Source: Cylindrodendrum hubeiense (Eukaryota; Ascomycota; Sordariomycetes; Hypocreales; Nectriaceae). Taken from it: 46,006 nt of DNA. A model generated the notes under the pieces. It ran no database searches, was not told the DNA's origin, and worked only from the letters and a program-made list of their open reading frames with translations. This document shows positions 10,772 to 22,739 of the stretch, piece after piece (within the stretch, counting starts at the first letter, position 1; the number at the start of each line of letters is the position of its first letter). Location: the NCBI GenBank assembly GCA_014621425.1, contig JAANBB010000332.1, forward strand, positions 1 to 46,006. The letters are read 5' to 3'. The translations under genes and the position numbers were made by a program.

Positions 10772-10801
10772 GAAAGAAAGAAAAAAAAGAAAGAAAGAAA
10801 G
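10772..10801. repeat. Purine tract (GAAA)n
   Basis: A 30-bp pure A/G run made of GAAA units around a central A-tract, in non-coding DNA. It is a simple-sequence microsatellite. Confidence 0.85.
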
Positions 10802-13800
10802 ATTGAAGGACGCATCGCGCGGCTGGGGATGGACCCGTCAATCTATGACTAGCGAGTTGACGTGCAGCGTCAAGGATCCCAGTGCTTGCATCCCAGCGTC
10901 ACAATGGTTCGATGTGTGCTTGCTTCGGACAGCGAGTGATCCGAGATCTGACCGTCAGCCCCAATGGCGGAGGACTCTTGTTGAGGTCCCGGTATTATTC
11001 ATTCCAGGGTTGCAATTGAATGCCCAAGTGTGTGTTCAAGGCCAACATGGTAACGAACTTACAGCCTGCGTCCTCTACAGTCCCATTAACCCCCAGTTGT
11101 TCTCATTTTTGGGAACATCGAGGTGAGCGAGTCTTGGAGCTTCGCTGAGCCCTGAAGTTATTACGGTTGAGCACCTGGAGCATCCCCAAGTGGCGGTGTT
11201 AGTGTCGCCCGAATTACCCTTAGCATCGAACGAATAGCTGAGCAGCATCGTGCATGCTTCCATGCAGCCTATACAGATGAATACTACCATGGCACCCTAG
11301 CGAGTCATTGCATCCCTGGCTGGGGTAGATATACCGCTGCATCGCATGCTGACGCCGTCTGCAGTACCCAACATAACCCACTGCCGGGAGGCTGGCCGGA
11401 CGCCACGGTCAAGTTCCAGATGGCCTCAGCTCTCGCTTACCCCGTGAGTGGATCTTCATGTCGGACGTAGCTGGTGGACTGGCCGTATGGCCGAGGTGTG
11501 GACCGTGGTCACCGTGTTGTGTTCTGAATTTTTGAACAGTAAGGTGGAGTTGAGATGTGATGTGCTTGAGAGTTGATGACCAGGAACTACAAATGATGGG
11601 ATTATCCGAAAGTCGAGACATGAGGGGATGAATACATCCACCAGTCGCGGCGGGAGTTGAAGGTGGATGGCATTCGACACCAGCTGAGCACTGCAGCAGC
11701 GAGGGTTGTCGAATCTTAGCTCGATGCACAAGCTTGGGTTTCCTGGCCGGATATCTTGGTCTCCAACAAGTGTTGTATTTGCGTTAGATATGGCCTTTTG
11801 CGTAAGCCGATATCTGTGACTTGAGAGGAGTTGAGCAGTTTCAAAGCCACTCCCCGTGCCTTTCACATCACAGCTCGAGTGTATTCGTTAGTGAGTGAAA
11901 TAAACAACCCCTTACTGCGTAGACGTTGACCACAATATTCAGTCTCGCAAAAGCCCCTTTTGGGAGATTCTGAAGATTCTCCACAGGTGAAACATGTCGT
12001 CAGGGAAGATAGAAAACCAAGTAAGGGTCACCCCTGAACGAGCGGGGCTCATCCGGAAACGTCGAAGAGCGCACTGCGAGATTATCGATTGCATCGGTGA
12101 CCTCATCAGCTGCCAGAGCTTCGGCGATACTGCTGGCCGGTCGGCCGTGGGACTTTTGACTATGATGGAACTTACGAACCCTAAGGTTTTGACGGATGCT
12201 TTGGTTCCGTGTGAATGAAGCTACACTTGAGCATGCCCATCTGCCAGTGCCCGAGCGATGGGACCGTGGACAGATCCGTGTCACATGTGTCAGAGCAGCA
12301 TGTGCTTTGCGCTGCGGGTAGGCACAAAATGAACTGTAGCTAAGGTGCGGTACTATGACGGTAATTATACGCCTCAAACGCTCGCCGAACGAATAGACAG
12401 CGCTCGGGCGACGCTGCCCAGGGAACTCTCCCCGTCCTCAGACCGGATGTTGAAGCGGTTCTTATCCACGGTTCCAGTTGGTCTGACAGCAAATAATTGT
12501 CGTGGTGCAAATCCCTTCACGTCTACCATACGGGATGGGCAATGCTGAGCAGTGTCCGAATCCCGGGGATTCCGGGGATGCAATCAATGGATCTGATCTA
12601 TAATTACGATGGGGTTTGGAACTTCTGATGTGGCTTCTGTCGCAGATCATGTTCTAGGTAACCGTTAGCCGGATCAGCCACCATTTAATTATTTCGCTTC
12701 GGCCGAGCCCGTGGCGTCTCCAATTTGAAAGAGGCTTTATTTTTGGGACAGTGACGTCGCCGAAACAAGAAATTCGAATGTGATAGAAATGCCGAGACTG
12801 CATGTTGCTGATGCAACGGGTGTCGCTGCATCCCCTGTGGTAGCAACGTGAAATAGAGGAAGGCACAGACGATGCGACTCATGGCCTTGCAGAGAGGTCA
12901 CACTCCGTACACAGTAGAGCTTCCGGGGAATGGGGCCGAGGGGAATGTGCGTGCCATGGGACGACTGCCAAGTGAGATGAGGTGAGGTCTGGTGTGTTGA
13001 CGGGTCTGAACCGTGAATGAGATCTTACTGTGCATCCGACCCACGCCACGCCATCTCATGCCCCTGCGTTGCTCCTGCAATTGTATCCCCCCTGTCCCTG
13101 ACGCTGAGAATGCCGGCATTTTGTGCCATTTTCTTCTCCCACTTCCTCGAAAACCCCCCAATTGGCCACCTAGGGGTACCCACGGTACCTGCCTTAGCGA
13201 GGAGGATCAACAAGGAGGCGGAGGCCAACATACGGGAAATGCATCGCTTGACGAGAACCGAGATCCGACCCAACGCGTGTCGTATGGCGGTCCAGCCGAG
13301 GAATCATCACCCAAACCAACTGTGGTTTGCTCGTCGAAGGGTCGAGAGTTGGAGGTGATTGGCAATGCATGAAACCCAGGGACCCAGGGTCCGGGAGTCC
13401 ATTAGCGCCCCGACTAGCCGCGCCATCGCGGAGCTGGGGGCGGAGAAGGCGCTCCTGAAATCTGGGGGCTAGAGGCGTGTCGGTATCAGCTGGGATGTGG
13501 CCAACTGTTGTCAGTCAGTCAGTCACTGAAAACGGCATGGGAGAAATTGCTTGAGTGTCGTATGCACCAAGAGAGTGGGACTTACATATCAACGTGCTAG
13601 AATCGAGGCTGTTGTGTTGGAGCTGTCTGCGGGAAGGACATCTTGGGAGCCGGGAAGACATGTGCTGCGTGTTGTACAAAATGCCTGTCTCGGGACTCAC
13701 ACCGGGTCTGAAAGGTTCTTCGTAGCCGACACAAACCTAATGCAGGTGCCGAGTTTCTTAGACACCCAACACAAGGCGGGCGACTCAGATCGGGGTCCTG

Positions 13801-14865
13801 AAGACCAGGTGCGGTATCCGAAGATGGCACATAGCACCGTGTTCCACTGGCATCATGCCGTGTTTCTAATTGCTATTCAACGTGGCTAAATTGACTCCGT
13901 GCCACCGGGAAAGGGACCTCCCCACACGTCCGAAAGTCCTCGTACGTGTACGGGTGTGCAGTGACATGCCCACTGTCGACTTCTGGCACAGCCGGAAACC
14001 TGCTTGTCTGGGTCATCGCAGCATATTTGTAGCGTTTTCGGGTGGCACGCGTGCAAGCAAGGGTATCCGCAAGTGCGTAAGCGGCATAGCGAGCGTTGTG
14101 TCGCCTCGCTTCTTCTTGAGCGGCTGTCCCTTGGGTATCATTGAGCAGCCTCCCGTTTGTGTTTGGTTGGCACTAGAACGGGCACATGGCTGTGAGAAAC
14201 CTCATCCATAACGGCAGGTCCGGAGCCGCTGAAAGCGTTTGGCACTAGACAATGCTCCTGGCGGACTTCTCAGGCACTTGGCCACGGCATCGTTGCTCAT
14301 AGCCACGCTGACAGTGGAGGTAGGACACGGCCGGCGCCTTCTGATCCTCCAGCCCCACTGCTCTGCCGCATTGTCGGGAAGCTCAGGATCCCTCACAGAG
14401 AAAAAGGACCGCAGGAGCATCACCTGGGGCTCTCGCTGGATAGGGGATGAACCAACGGCCAGGGCTATTGGGTCCATAGCCAGGGCATGATGAATGCCCC
14501 GACAACCAGAGTCGCTTGGACAGTGACGTGGGTGGAAGACGGACTTCCTATTCGAAGGTCGATCGAGGGGAGAAATGAAGGACTCCTCTTCAATGGCATC
14601 TAGGGCCCACAATCGACACATATGCCGCGACGGTAATGGTTACGGATGCTGGGGAGGGAGAGACGACCAGCTGCGGTCCCGAGGGGCTGCGAGGGCCCGA
14701 CCAGCGACCGGAGGACGGAGTTGCTAGACCATTTTGGTGATACTGTTGCGGCCTCTTTCAGTTGCTGGGGCCGTTGGTCGAGGCCCGGTAGCTGGGCTCC
14801 GTATTTGCCTCTACTTTGCCTCCTCCTTCGCCCTTCGGGGCCGGGACCGGGGATGGTAGATGATG

Positions 14866-14900
14866 GATGGCGATGGCATGGATGGCGATGGCATGGATGA
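14866..14900. repeat. 15-bp tandem repeat (GATGGCGATGGCATG)
   Basis: Two perfect copies of a 15-bp unit followed by a GATGA remnant, in non-coding DNA upstream of the homeodomain gene. Confidence 0.85.
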
Positions 14901-15182
14901 AGGTTGATGGAAGATGGGGCGGGATCCACGCCATGACGCGAGGGATGTGGGTGTCATCGGGGCCGTTGCCACAATCGAGTCTCAAGGCTCACAAGGAGAG
15001 GCGCCAAACCCGGAGAAACTGATCTTGGAGCGAGGTCAGCAGTGCCCCGCTGACTGATGAAACCCGAGGCTGGGTGCATCCGATCCTTGATCCCAGCGAT
15101 GTCGTCTCCCGGGCGGGATGTGAGAGACGGGGTGGGGAGCAGTGAGATGTGTGGGAAAGCACGGACTGCACTCATGCCTAGG

Positions 15183-15204
15183 TACCTACAGTGGGCTGTA
15201 GGTA
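15183..15204. other. Perfect 9-bp hairpin within a TAGGTACCT motif
   Basis: TACCTACAG and CTGTAGGTA form a perfect inverted repeat around a 4-base TGGG loop. The left arm is the end of a CCTAGGTACCTAC string of the kind that also occurs near 22034 and 28968. No open frame crosses it and no U-tract follows, so it is not an obvious terminator. Confidence 0.5.
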
Positions 15205-17704
15205 GATTCAATGGATTGCAACGCCTGTGTGCTTGCGTCTGCACCTGCCTGCACAACAAGTACAACAAGCAATATATGTTTTTTTCTCTTCCTCCTCCTC
15301 CCCCTCTGAGACCTCATAACCCACAGCACCCATTGCTTAGTTGTGAGGAGTCGGATTTTTAAGTGAGGGTCTAATATCAATTATAAATCACAGCATTGCC
15401 CGCTACGAACTCCTTCGGGTGTCATCGAGAGCCTAGGTTCATACCGTGACTTTCATATCCACAGGTGTTGGTGCGGACACAGAAACTTGTTTCGGCTCCC
15501 TTCGTTAGTAACTGCTGTACCTGCACCTGCATCTGCACGGCAAGTACAGCAAGCACACTCGCACGCATACTACGTGCTGCACACCCGCAGGTGCGACCGG
15601 GTATGTGATGAAAAGAGCGGCAAGGAAAACAGCGACCGACTTCAGGATCGACGTCCGCTCTTTCCTTTTTACAGCTGCGCGGGCATGTCATGGGACTGGC
15701 AGAATTATCATTGGTCTCTGGCAAAGTGCAGAGCTTGAGAGCGTACAACTCATATTATCACAGCCTACCCAACGGCGCCACCACGCAACGAAGAAGCAAC
15801 AAAAAGGAACTACTCCAGCTGACGAAAACATGATGAGCCGTTGGTGTTGCACCAGGCCGGACATTAGAATCGGGACGTATCGATTCAGCCGACGGCGCCT
15901 TCGTTCCCTCATTCCTTCGCCGCAACCTCTCCGCGCCCAAGGCGACTGACACTGCATCCGCCTCTCTGGGCTCTTCCAATAATACATCATACGGAGTCGT
16001 ATCCAGCTATCGATGGCGTGGCTTGTTTGGGCCCGTTCTTCCGCGGGCGTAGAGACAAACTAGCCCCAACTGGGCTCTTCTGCGATGCTGGATTTGCTAC
16101 CGTTGTCCTTGTACGAGGGGCCTGCGATGTTGTGTATAGCTGCATGTGAGCCATCAAGAGTTGCGGGTCGCTCTCCTGCACGACTACTGCCGGCACGCCA
16201 CCACTCACACCCCCAGCGTTAGCCACACGCGCGACGCCGCGGACCGTTGACGCACGCATCTCCTTCGGCCCTATCTACGGGGCGGCCTGAGCGACATCAT
16301 CGCGACCCTGGTGTCCAAGTGCCGTTAACTTCAGTCGAAGGGGAACCCTCGGCAGCGGTCTCGAATATTTGGGCTTGCGTATCCACAGTGGGAAGATCAG
16401 TGCTGCAAACAAAACATGGACGCAGTCTCCATCGGTCGTCAGGTCAAGAGACAGGGAAGACGAAACGTTTCTGAGGATCCAAACGCGCAATGGGATTGCG
16501 GGAGTGCTGTGAATGCCACCTGCTACTGCTAGCTGTACGCCTGGACCTCTTGTTTAATCGCCCACTCTCGTTGTCACCCAGTGATCGAGACAGTATGCCT
16601 TCTCTGCCCTCTGACCTGGGCCTCTAACGAACAACGCGTACTGCGCGTCGACACTTGCTTCACCTTGCGGCCCCGTCTCCCTTCTCAGACTAGGCCACGA
16701 TCCCCCGATCCCCGATCGGCACATCACTGGTTCGTACGGAGGGAGCACTCTGGAGGGATGTTCCCATCATCCAATTCTGGCGCTTCATCGTTCATGGCTG
16801 GTTTTCAAGGCTCCTCTGGCTGTTGACAGGGCGTGTTCCTCTGCAATCCATCTCGTTTTGAGCAATCCCTGGCGCTTCTCTCGAGCCCCCTGCCTATCGA
16901 TTTCTAGCAACATGTCAATGGACCATGGCCGCCACTGCGAATATCGAGTGCCCACACCCCCTAGATCCAAGTAGCTACTTGAATCCCGTCAGCGTGTTTT
17001 CGCATCCTCGACATGGCGGTGCGGTTTGGAACGCCCGCCAGCTGCTCATTGGCTTGAGGCTAGACAGGTCTCAACAACGGTCATGCGTAACATGCGCTCA
17101 ACCGTGGAGTCGACACAGAGCTAATGTAATGAAGGACCAATGGTCCCCTAAACAGATGTCCCAACCGAGATGCTGTCTCCCTGTTGTGGGCTGGCGAACC
17201 TTGCTTGTCTGGCCGTGCTCTCATGTTGTGGCGGCCATGATCGATGGATGCCGCCCGTGTCGGTGCTGTACTGGTGCTGGTGCTGTGCTGTGCTGGTGCG
17301 AAGAGCATGCCGGCTTTTGCGCCACCCGCAATCTTCCCACAGTACAGTAGTACCTTGCATCTTGTGGGCGTACTGTTGTGCCTCCCAAGAGACCATCCGA
17401 TCGCTTCGCCTCCACCATTTGGGTCTCATCCCCGCCCAACATCCAAGGACTCATCGATGGTCTCGCAAGTCTCGCATGGAGCGGGAGTCCTGGCGCCAAC
17501 CTGCCTGTGTCCGGAACGCAACCCAAGCACGCCTGCCTGGACGGACGCTCTCCTCAGCTGGCCCCTCTCGGAGCAGTGAGGGTTCGGCCTCCGTCGTCTG
17601 GGATCAACGATGCAACTACTAGCCCGTGGCCGGCTGCCTCGTCGTCTTCATCTCTCTGGACAAGTCTCAGGCCCATGTGGCTCAGCAGACACTGGCTTCG
17701 AACT

Positions 17705-17732
17705 GGGGAGGGGAAGGGGAAGGGGAAAGGGG
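17705..17732. repeat. AGGGG-rich purine repeat
   Basis: A G/A-only tract made of GGGGAA units containing four AGGGG cores. It lies about 840 bp upstream of the homeodomain start codon. AGGGG/CCCCT is the stress-response element read by Msn2/4-type factors, so a regulatory role is possible. It is equally well explained as a simple repeat. Confidence 0.6.
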
Positions 17733-18571
17733 TGTGGTGATAGGGGATGGACCCGCCCTGGTCCGTGGTCCGTGAAGGTGCGGCACCGACAGGCCTCAAA
17801 ACGTGCACCGGGCCACCCGCTGAGCTCCGCCAAGTACCACACAACACGCACCCCCCGCTTTGTCGCCGCCGTTTCCACTGCTGGTGCATGTCCCCGGTAC
17901 TCTCTGTCGGGATCTTCTGTCGACCCTTCTTCCACCACCCTCGTTCGGATTAATCACACTTTTGCCGTATACAGGACCGGGGTCTCTGAAGGATGATGAG
18001 TATGTTCAGACCGCTCAGCAAGGGCCTCCTGGCTGTGGGTTGCGGATGCAGCCAAGGGGATGCAGGCCGATCCGCCCCACCAAAGAAACGTTGTGCTCAT
18101 AGAAGCCGTCCCATATATGTACCTCGCCCTACCTCTTTGGTGGCATTGAAGATCTGATTCTTCCCCCTCTTGAACTCGAGCTGGTTGCTTGTTCCTGAGT
18201 TGCTGCTTACATCTTCACTTTCTTTCCGGTATCCTTGCGACTTCACTCCTTGTCCTCGACCGACCTCCCTTCTTTCTTCCACCCATTTAACCACTACATT
18301 CATTCCATTCTACAACCGACCCCGGCACTTTCTCATCCGTGTTGATTCCCTCTTGAGATTCCGACTTCTTTTCACCTTGTTTGATCTTCGCCGTTTGATC
18401 TTCGCCGTAGCATAACCAGCCATATCACCCCCGTCCTTCGTTGCTCTTCGGCCAACGACAAAGCTGTACTGCGTTGCCTCGGCCTCTCGCCTCGGCAGCT
18501 ATCTGAAACTCCCACTTCACCCCTGTGAAGACACCATCACCTTTCCGATTCAAAGACCTCATTCCGTCCAA

Positions 18572-20609
18572 ATGCTTGTCACCAGGCAGTGTGATACGGA
18601 CCACAACTGGCCTTTCAACAAATACGATCCATCCCGGAAACCAGCAAGCCCCCCACGCATGTCGAACCCCTATGGTGCTGGATTGTCGGCACAGTCGGAA
18701 TGGCAAGGACAGCATCAATTTCCCCCAGGCGGTGCCAACGTCTTCCCCCAGTCCCTTGAGCCCAGCAGCAGCGGCCAAGATGCCGCACAGTCACGCCTGG
18801 CAACTGAGGCTGAGAGGGATGTATTGGGAATTCATGTTAAGGAAGACTCGAGGTTGCCACAGGCTCACAAACTCTCCAGTTTGGGCATGCTGCAAGATTC
18901 GCATCCTTCATCAGTTTCCACCCACTCGGAGATCCAGGATGGAGGGCCTGGTTTGAAGATCGCTGGTTCGGTCCAAGGGAAGCCTCAAGGTGTCTTTGAG
19001 ACGCAGAGCCAGGGGTCGCAGTCTTCTGCTAACCAGCCTGGACACGGTGATAGGGCATCCTCTGCGAAGAGTGATGAGGATGATGAATTTGACGAAGACG
19101 ATATGTTGGATGGCGAGGGAGACCTCTCTTCCCAGACTGCGGCTGAGAGGACTGCCGCACGACGAAAGATGAAGCGATTTAGGTAGGATAGTTGCCCCGA
19201 GGCTTCAAGGATACGGACTGACAACAAACAGGCTCACGCACCAGCAGACTCGATTCCTGATGAGCGAGTTTGCTAAGCAGCCACACCCCGATGCTGCTCA
19301 TCGAGAGCGGCTCTCAAGGGAGATTCCTGGCCTGAGTCCCCGACAGGTCCAGGTCTGGTTCCAGAACAGGTGCGTAAAGAGACCACATATAGCCTTGCTT
19401 CCTTGCTGACCATTGTTAGGCGTGCCAAGATCAAGCGTCTCAACGCCGACGACCGCGATAGAATGATAAAGATGAGAGCTGTTCCCGATGATTTCGACAA
19501 CGTCCAAGCGCTTCATTCGCCGTACGGTGCAGTCCATGGGCTGGGAACGCCCATGCCCTCCCCGGGAGATCTTGGAGCCCAGTCCTACGCACAGCATATG
19601 ATCAGGCCTTTGATAGTGGATGTGCGGAGAGGAGCAGGGAATGATCATTCATCTCCCACTGGTCTGACACCGGGGTTTGGAGGCATTGGGTTCAATCCAA
19701 CTGGACCTGACATGATGTCGCCGATTTCGCCGGCCCCGAACGACCGATACCCGTACGGAAGCCACTTCTCGGCCCCAATGAACGGTGGTCCAAGGACTTC
19801 GAACCCGTATGGGAGTCAAAACGGCCTAGAATCGCCTTTGGAAGCCAACCGACAGAGCCCGCATCCTCTCCAACCTTCACAGCTCCGAGACTCCATCTCT
19901 CGTGCCAGGTCTGAGTCGGCGCAGTCACCTCTGCGCTCTAGCATGGCCTGGAAAGGCGATGCTATAGACTACGCAGGCTATCGGGGGGCCAATACCAGCC
20001 CGAACATGGGTGAGCGGAACCCATCCATGTATCAACCTGGACACATGGGAACCTATGATTCAGCATCATTCCCGAGTAAGAAACCTCCATCTAGAAATCA
20101 AAGAGCCTAGGACTAATGATTCTACCCTAGATAACTCGACTCAGTCTCCAACGAGCATGAGCTACTCTACGATGCCATCTCCACTCAGCCGATCTCGACT
20201 TCGAGCAGCGACGACAACACTGCCCTTGAACGTCGACCCTCGAGACCACTATCGCACTGCTGGCTCGGATGTGCAGGCTCAAAGCCCTTCGAGTCAACCT
20301 CGCTCCACACCTACGTCGACTACATACAGCACTTCTTCATACACAACTAGCTATCCGTCTGCACCCCTCGCAGCCCCAGCAGAGTACTCCGTGCCAAGGT
20401 CGTCTGACCCAAAGGCGAACATGCAGGAGACTCAAATGAGCGCTCCAATCGCGCCGCCCAGCGACTTCTCACAGGCTCTTCAGGGAAACATGGGAAGCCA
20501 GGATCAGGCACGCAACGAAGCTCATAGGCACATGATGAGCGGGCGAGAGGGTCATAAGCGGAAGCGAAGCCTTACGCTCCCTACTGGATCGACTCGACCC
20601 CTATTTTAA
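18572..20609 (+). CDS. Homeodomain transcription factor
   Basis: Nuclear DNA-binding regulator. Four exons (18572-19182, 19232-19369, 19420-20075, 20131-20609) give 627 residues. The homeodomain lies at about 199-258. Helix 3 reads RQVQVWFQNRRAKIKRL, with the diagnostic Trp, Phe, Asn and Arg all present, and helix 1 contains LTHQQTRFLMSEF. Two introns interrupt the domain, one before helix 1 and one inside the QNRR motif. Just upstream is an acidic stretch (DEDDEFDEDDMLDGEG). The C-terminal 370 residues are Ser/Pro-rich and low in predicted structure, and end with a basic KRKRS that may be a nuclear signal. The start is uncertain: a second ATG in frame at 18659 (MSNPYGAG) would give 598 residues. 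Fungal homeodomain factors of this layout (the Htf1/HbxA/PAH1 groups) often control conidiation or infection structures. I cannot assign the exact orthologue. Confidence 0.9.
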
Positions 20610-22739
20610 GTGCACCAAGCCCTGAGCATTACTAGTCTGAGGTCTTGAAAGAAACGGCAAGGTGGTGGTCTTGGTTGCTAGACCCTGGCCGGTCCTGCAC
20701 CTTGGAGTCATCGGGCTCCTCTCTTTTCGATTCAGCGACTGGCATCCATCTCGCTGAGCAAATTCTACATGACATCATGCCCACTCTGCGTGAGCAGGAC
20801 TGCCGGTAACCCCTCTCCAACTCTTCTCTCCTTTGATGGTCTTGATCAATAATTGTATCTCGGCGCAATACGACGGTGGGTAAGTGGGCATCAATGATGG
20901 GTTTTGGGGTCTGGTATGGTGAGCCCGGTCGGTTTGGGTATGATGACGATCTGTTTTGCTTGTTTGCGGTTCTGGGCTGGTCTCGACAATGATGATGATC
21001 TTTAAGCTTGGGCTTGGATGGAAAATCAGGAAGGGCACATCGGCGTACATCATTAGGTTTCATGGAACGGACTGGATCTGTTTTCTTTGTGGTACGTTTT
21101 TGGTGTAGATACCGTAGATTGATAGGGACCAAGACGGTCAGCGTCCTCTCTGGGCATCCCGCTTGACGCGGTAGATAGCGCTTTAAATAGTTGCGAAGAA
21201 GAACCCCGAGCTTTGCCTCGAGACATTAAAGGATATCGCTACACGTTCATGTGACAAGATGCTGTAGAGCTCGTTGGTTCCAACTCGGAGCCTGCGCTCG
21301 ACGTTGTCGCCACTGCACCACCCCCAACAAGGCTTGGGCCTGTGCCTGTTGCTTACGTTCAGGAGCCGTCACTGAGTTCGGAAGGCTGGGAACCTGGCGG
21401 ATATCCATCAGCCTTGGTTCGATATAGTGGTAGGTTCACTGAGGGTTGAGTGTCGACTCATCACAGTCAGATAGTGCCTTTCTCCTCCCTGAACCATGTG
21501 GTTATCAACCAATTGGAAAATTGACTGGCAACAACAGCCATGGTTCGTAGGTTTACCAGATGCAAAGGTGTCATCATGTGAATGGGAAACCACAGAAGTG
21601 GCATTCCGTCAAATAACTTACATGTTGCGAGGGGACGCTGCTTATGGAAGACGGAGGGAGGGTGAGTCCTCCGTCTACAGGGCGGACTTGGGATTGCATC
21701 TCGTCACAGTCATGCAAAATGAGGCATGCATGGATTTTATATGTTACTTGCATCAGGTCATCATCGCATCATGGCAGCCGCACGAGGGGCCCTCGTGATG
21801 ATGGTTTTTGGCAAGGTTATGATTGTTCTCGACCACTAATCTCCGTTTATGTGTCAGCAGCGAAGGAGGTCGAGCAAAGTCGGCGCGCTGGCGAAGAAAT
21901 GGGAGTTGGTCTGGGTTATATTGTTGAGAGAAGAGAAAGAAATTTCGGCGGATGCACGAAGTTGATCTTATCGCAGAGGCTAGGTCATGTGACCTAGTCC
22001 TTTTTGTGGCGCGCTGTGGATCTGCGGAGTATCTAGGTACCTGAGGTACCTACCTTAGGCAGGTGGTGGGTACCGAGGCGTGAAGAAGGAGCACTGCTGC
22101 CTGAAAGTTAAGGTACGTATTTTCGGTGTGCCCAGGCTAATAAGATTCGGTCATGCCGTGGGGCTAACTGCGACAGCGGAGTGGTGTGAGTTTGGTCTGG
22201 AGAGGAAAGGCAGAGGAGAGGTGTACCTGTGGCTCCCCGTGCTTTCGCTGTGGCTCACGTGGCCGAGACCCTTTGTTACTGGCCCCAGCCACTCAGGCGG
22301 CGGCTCCGAACGCTTTCAGTCAGCAAACCCCGGCGGGTGGGTGTGAGACTGCGAGTACGTACCTGCCTGCCTGCGTTTGCCGGGCCCTTTGAAATTGCCT
22401 CGTCTTTCAGGCCCAAACATCCTCTCCCTCATTCCACTCCACCACACCTTCACCACTTCACCACCTCACACCCCCGACTCAACCTCCATCAACGACCCTA
22501 CGATCGCCTCCTTCGACGCCAACCCTCGCCCGCCCGCGACATTCGCCCATTCCCCCCGAAGCCGTCGACTTTACACCCCTCGATCTCCATCTATCGACTC
22601 GCCGCCGCCCGCCGCGCCGATCCCGAGCCGAGAAAACCCAGCACAGTGCATGACGTTGAGCTGAGAGCCGAGCGCAGCGACACTCGGTCGGCGGCCGGCG
22701 CGACTTTCGCCACAACCCTCCCTCGCGGAGACGTCCACA
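20610..22739. other. Spacer between the homeodomain and Med19 genes
   Basis: The first few hundred bases should be the 3' UTR of the homeodomain gene. Around 22030-22080 is a cluster of GGTACC palindromes. From about 22380 the plus strand is C/T/A-rich and lacks long homopurine runs, as expected for the Med19 leader. A minimal upstream frame (ATG at 22650, stop at 22662-22664) lies 75 bp before the Med19 start and would be a four-codon uORF if transcribed. I see no other gene. Confidence 0.5.
22031..22075. repeat. GGTACC palindrome cluster
   Basis: AGGTACCTGAGGTACCTACC followed by a further GGTACC within 45 bp. The same TAGGTACCT-type string recurs at about 15178 and 28968-29011, always in intergenic DNA. 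The role is unknown. Confidence 0.6.

Larger units (their letters stand above)
10566..18571. other. 8-kb gene-free interval upstream of the homeodomain gene
   Basis: Composition returns to normal here, but no frame looks like protein. The longest open stretches (about 110-150 codons) overlap on both strands, are rich in Arg, Cys, His and Trp in a random manner, and match no family I know. From about 18120 to 18570 the plus strand is pyrimidine-rich (TTCTTTCTTCC-like tracts) and probably holds the promoter and 5' leader of the homeodomain gene. Long upstream regions are common for developmental regulators. An unannotated non-coding RNA is possible but not supported by anything I can see. Confidence 0.55.

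Noticed and set aside
14202..17622. Several 100-150-codon frames in the gene-free interval
   Set aside because: They overlap on both strands, have random composition, and show no splice-linked domain.
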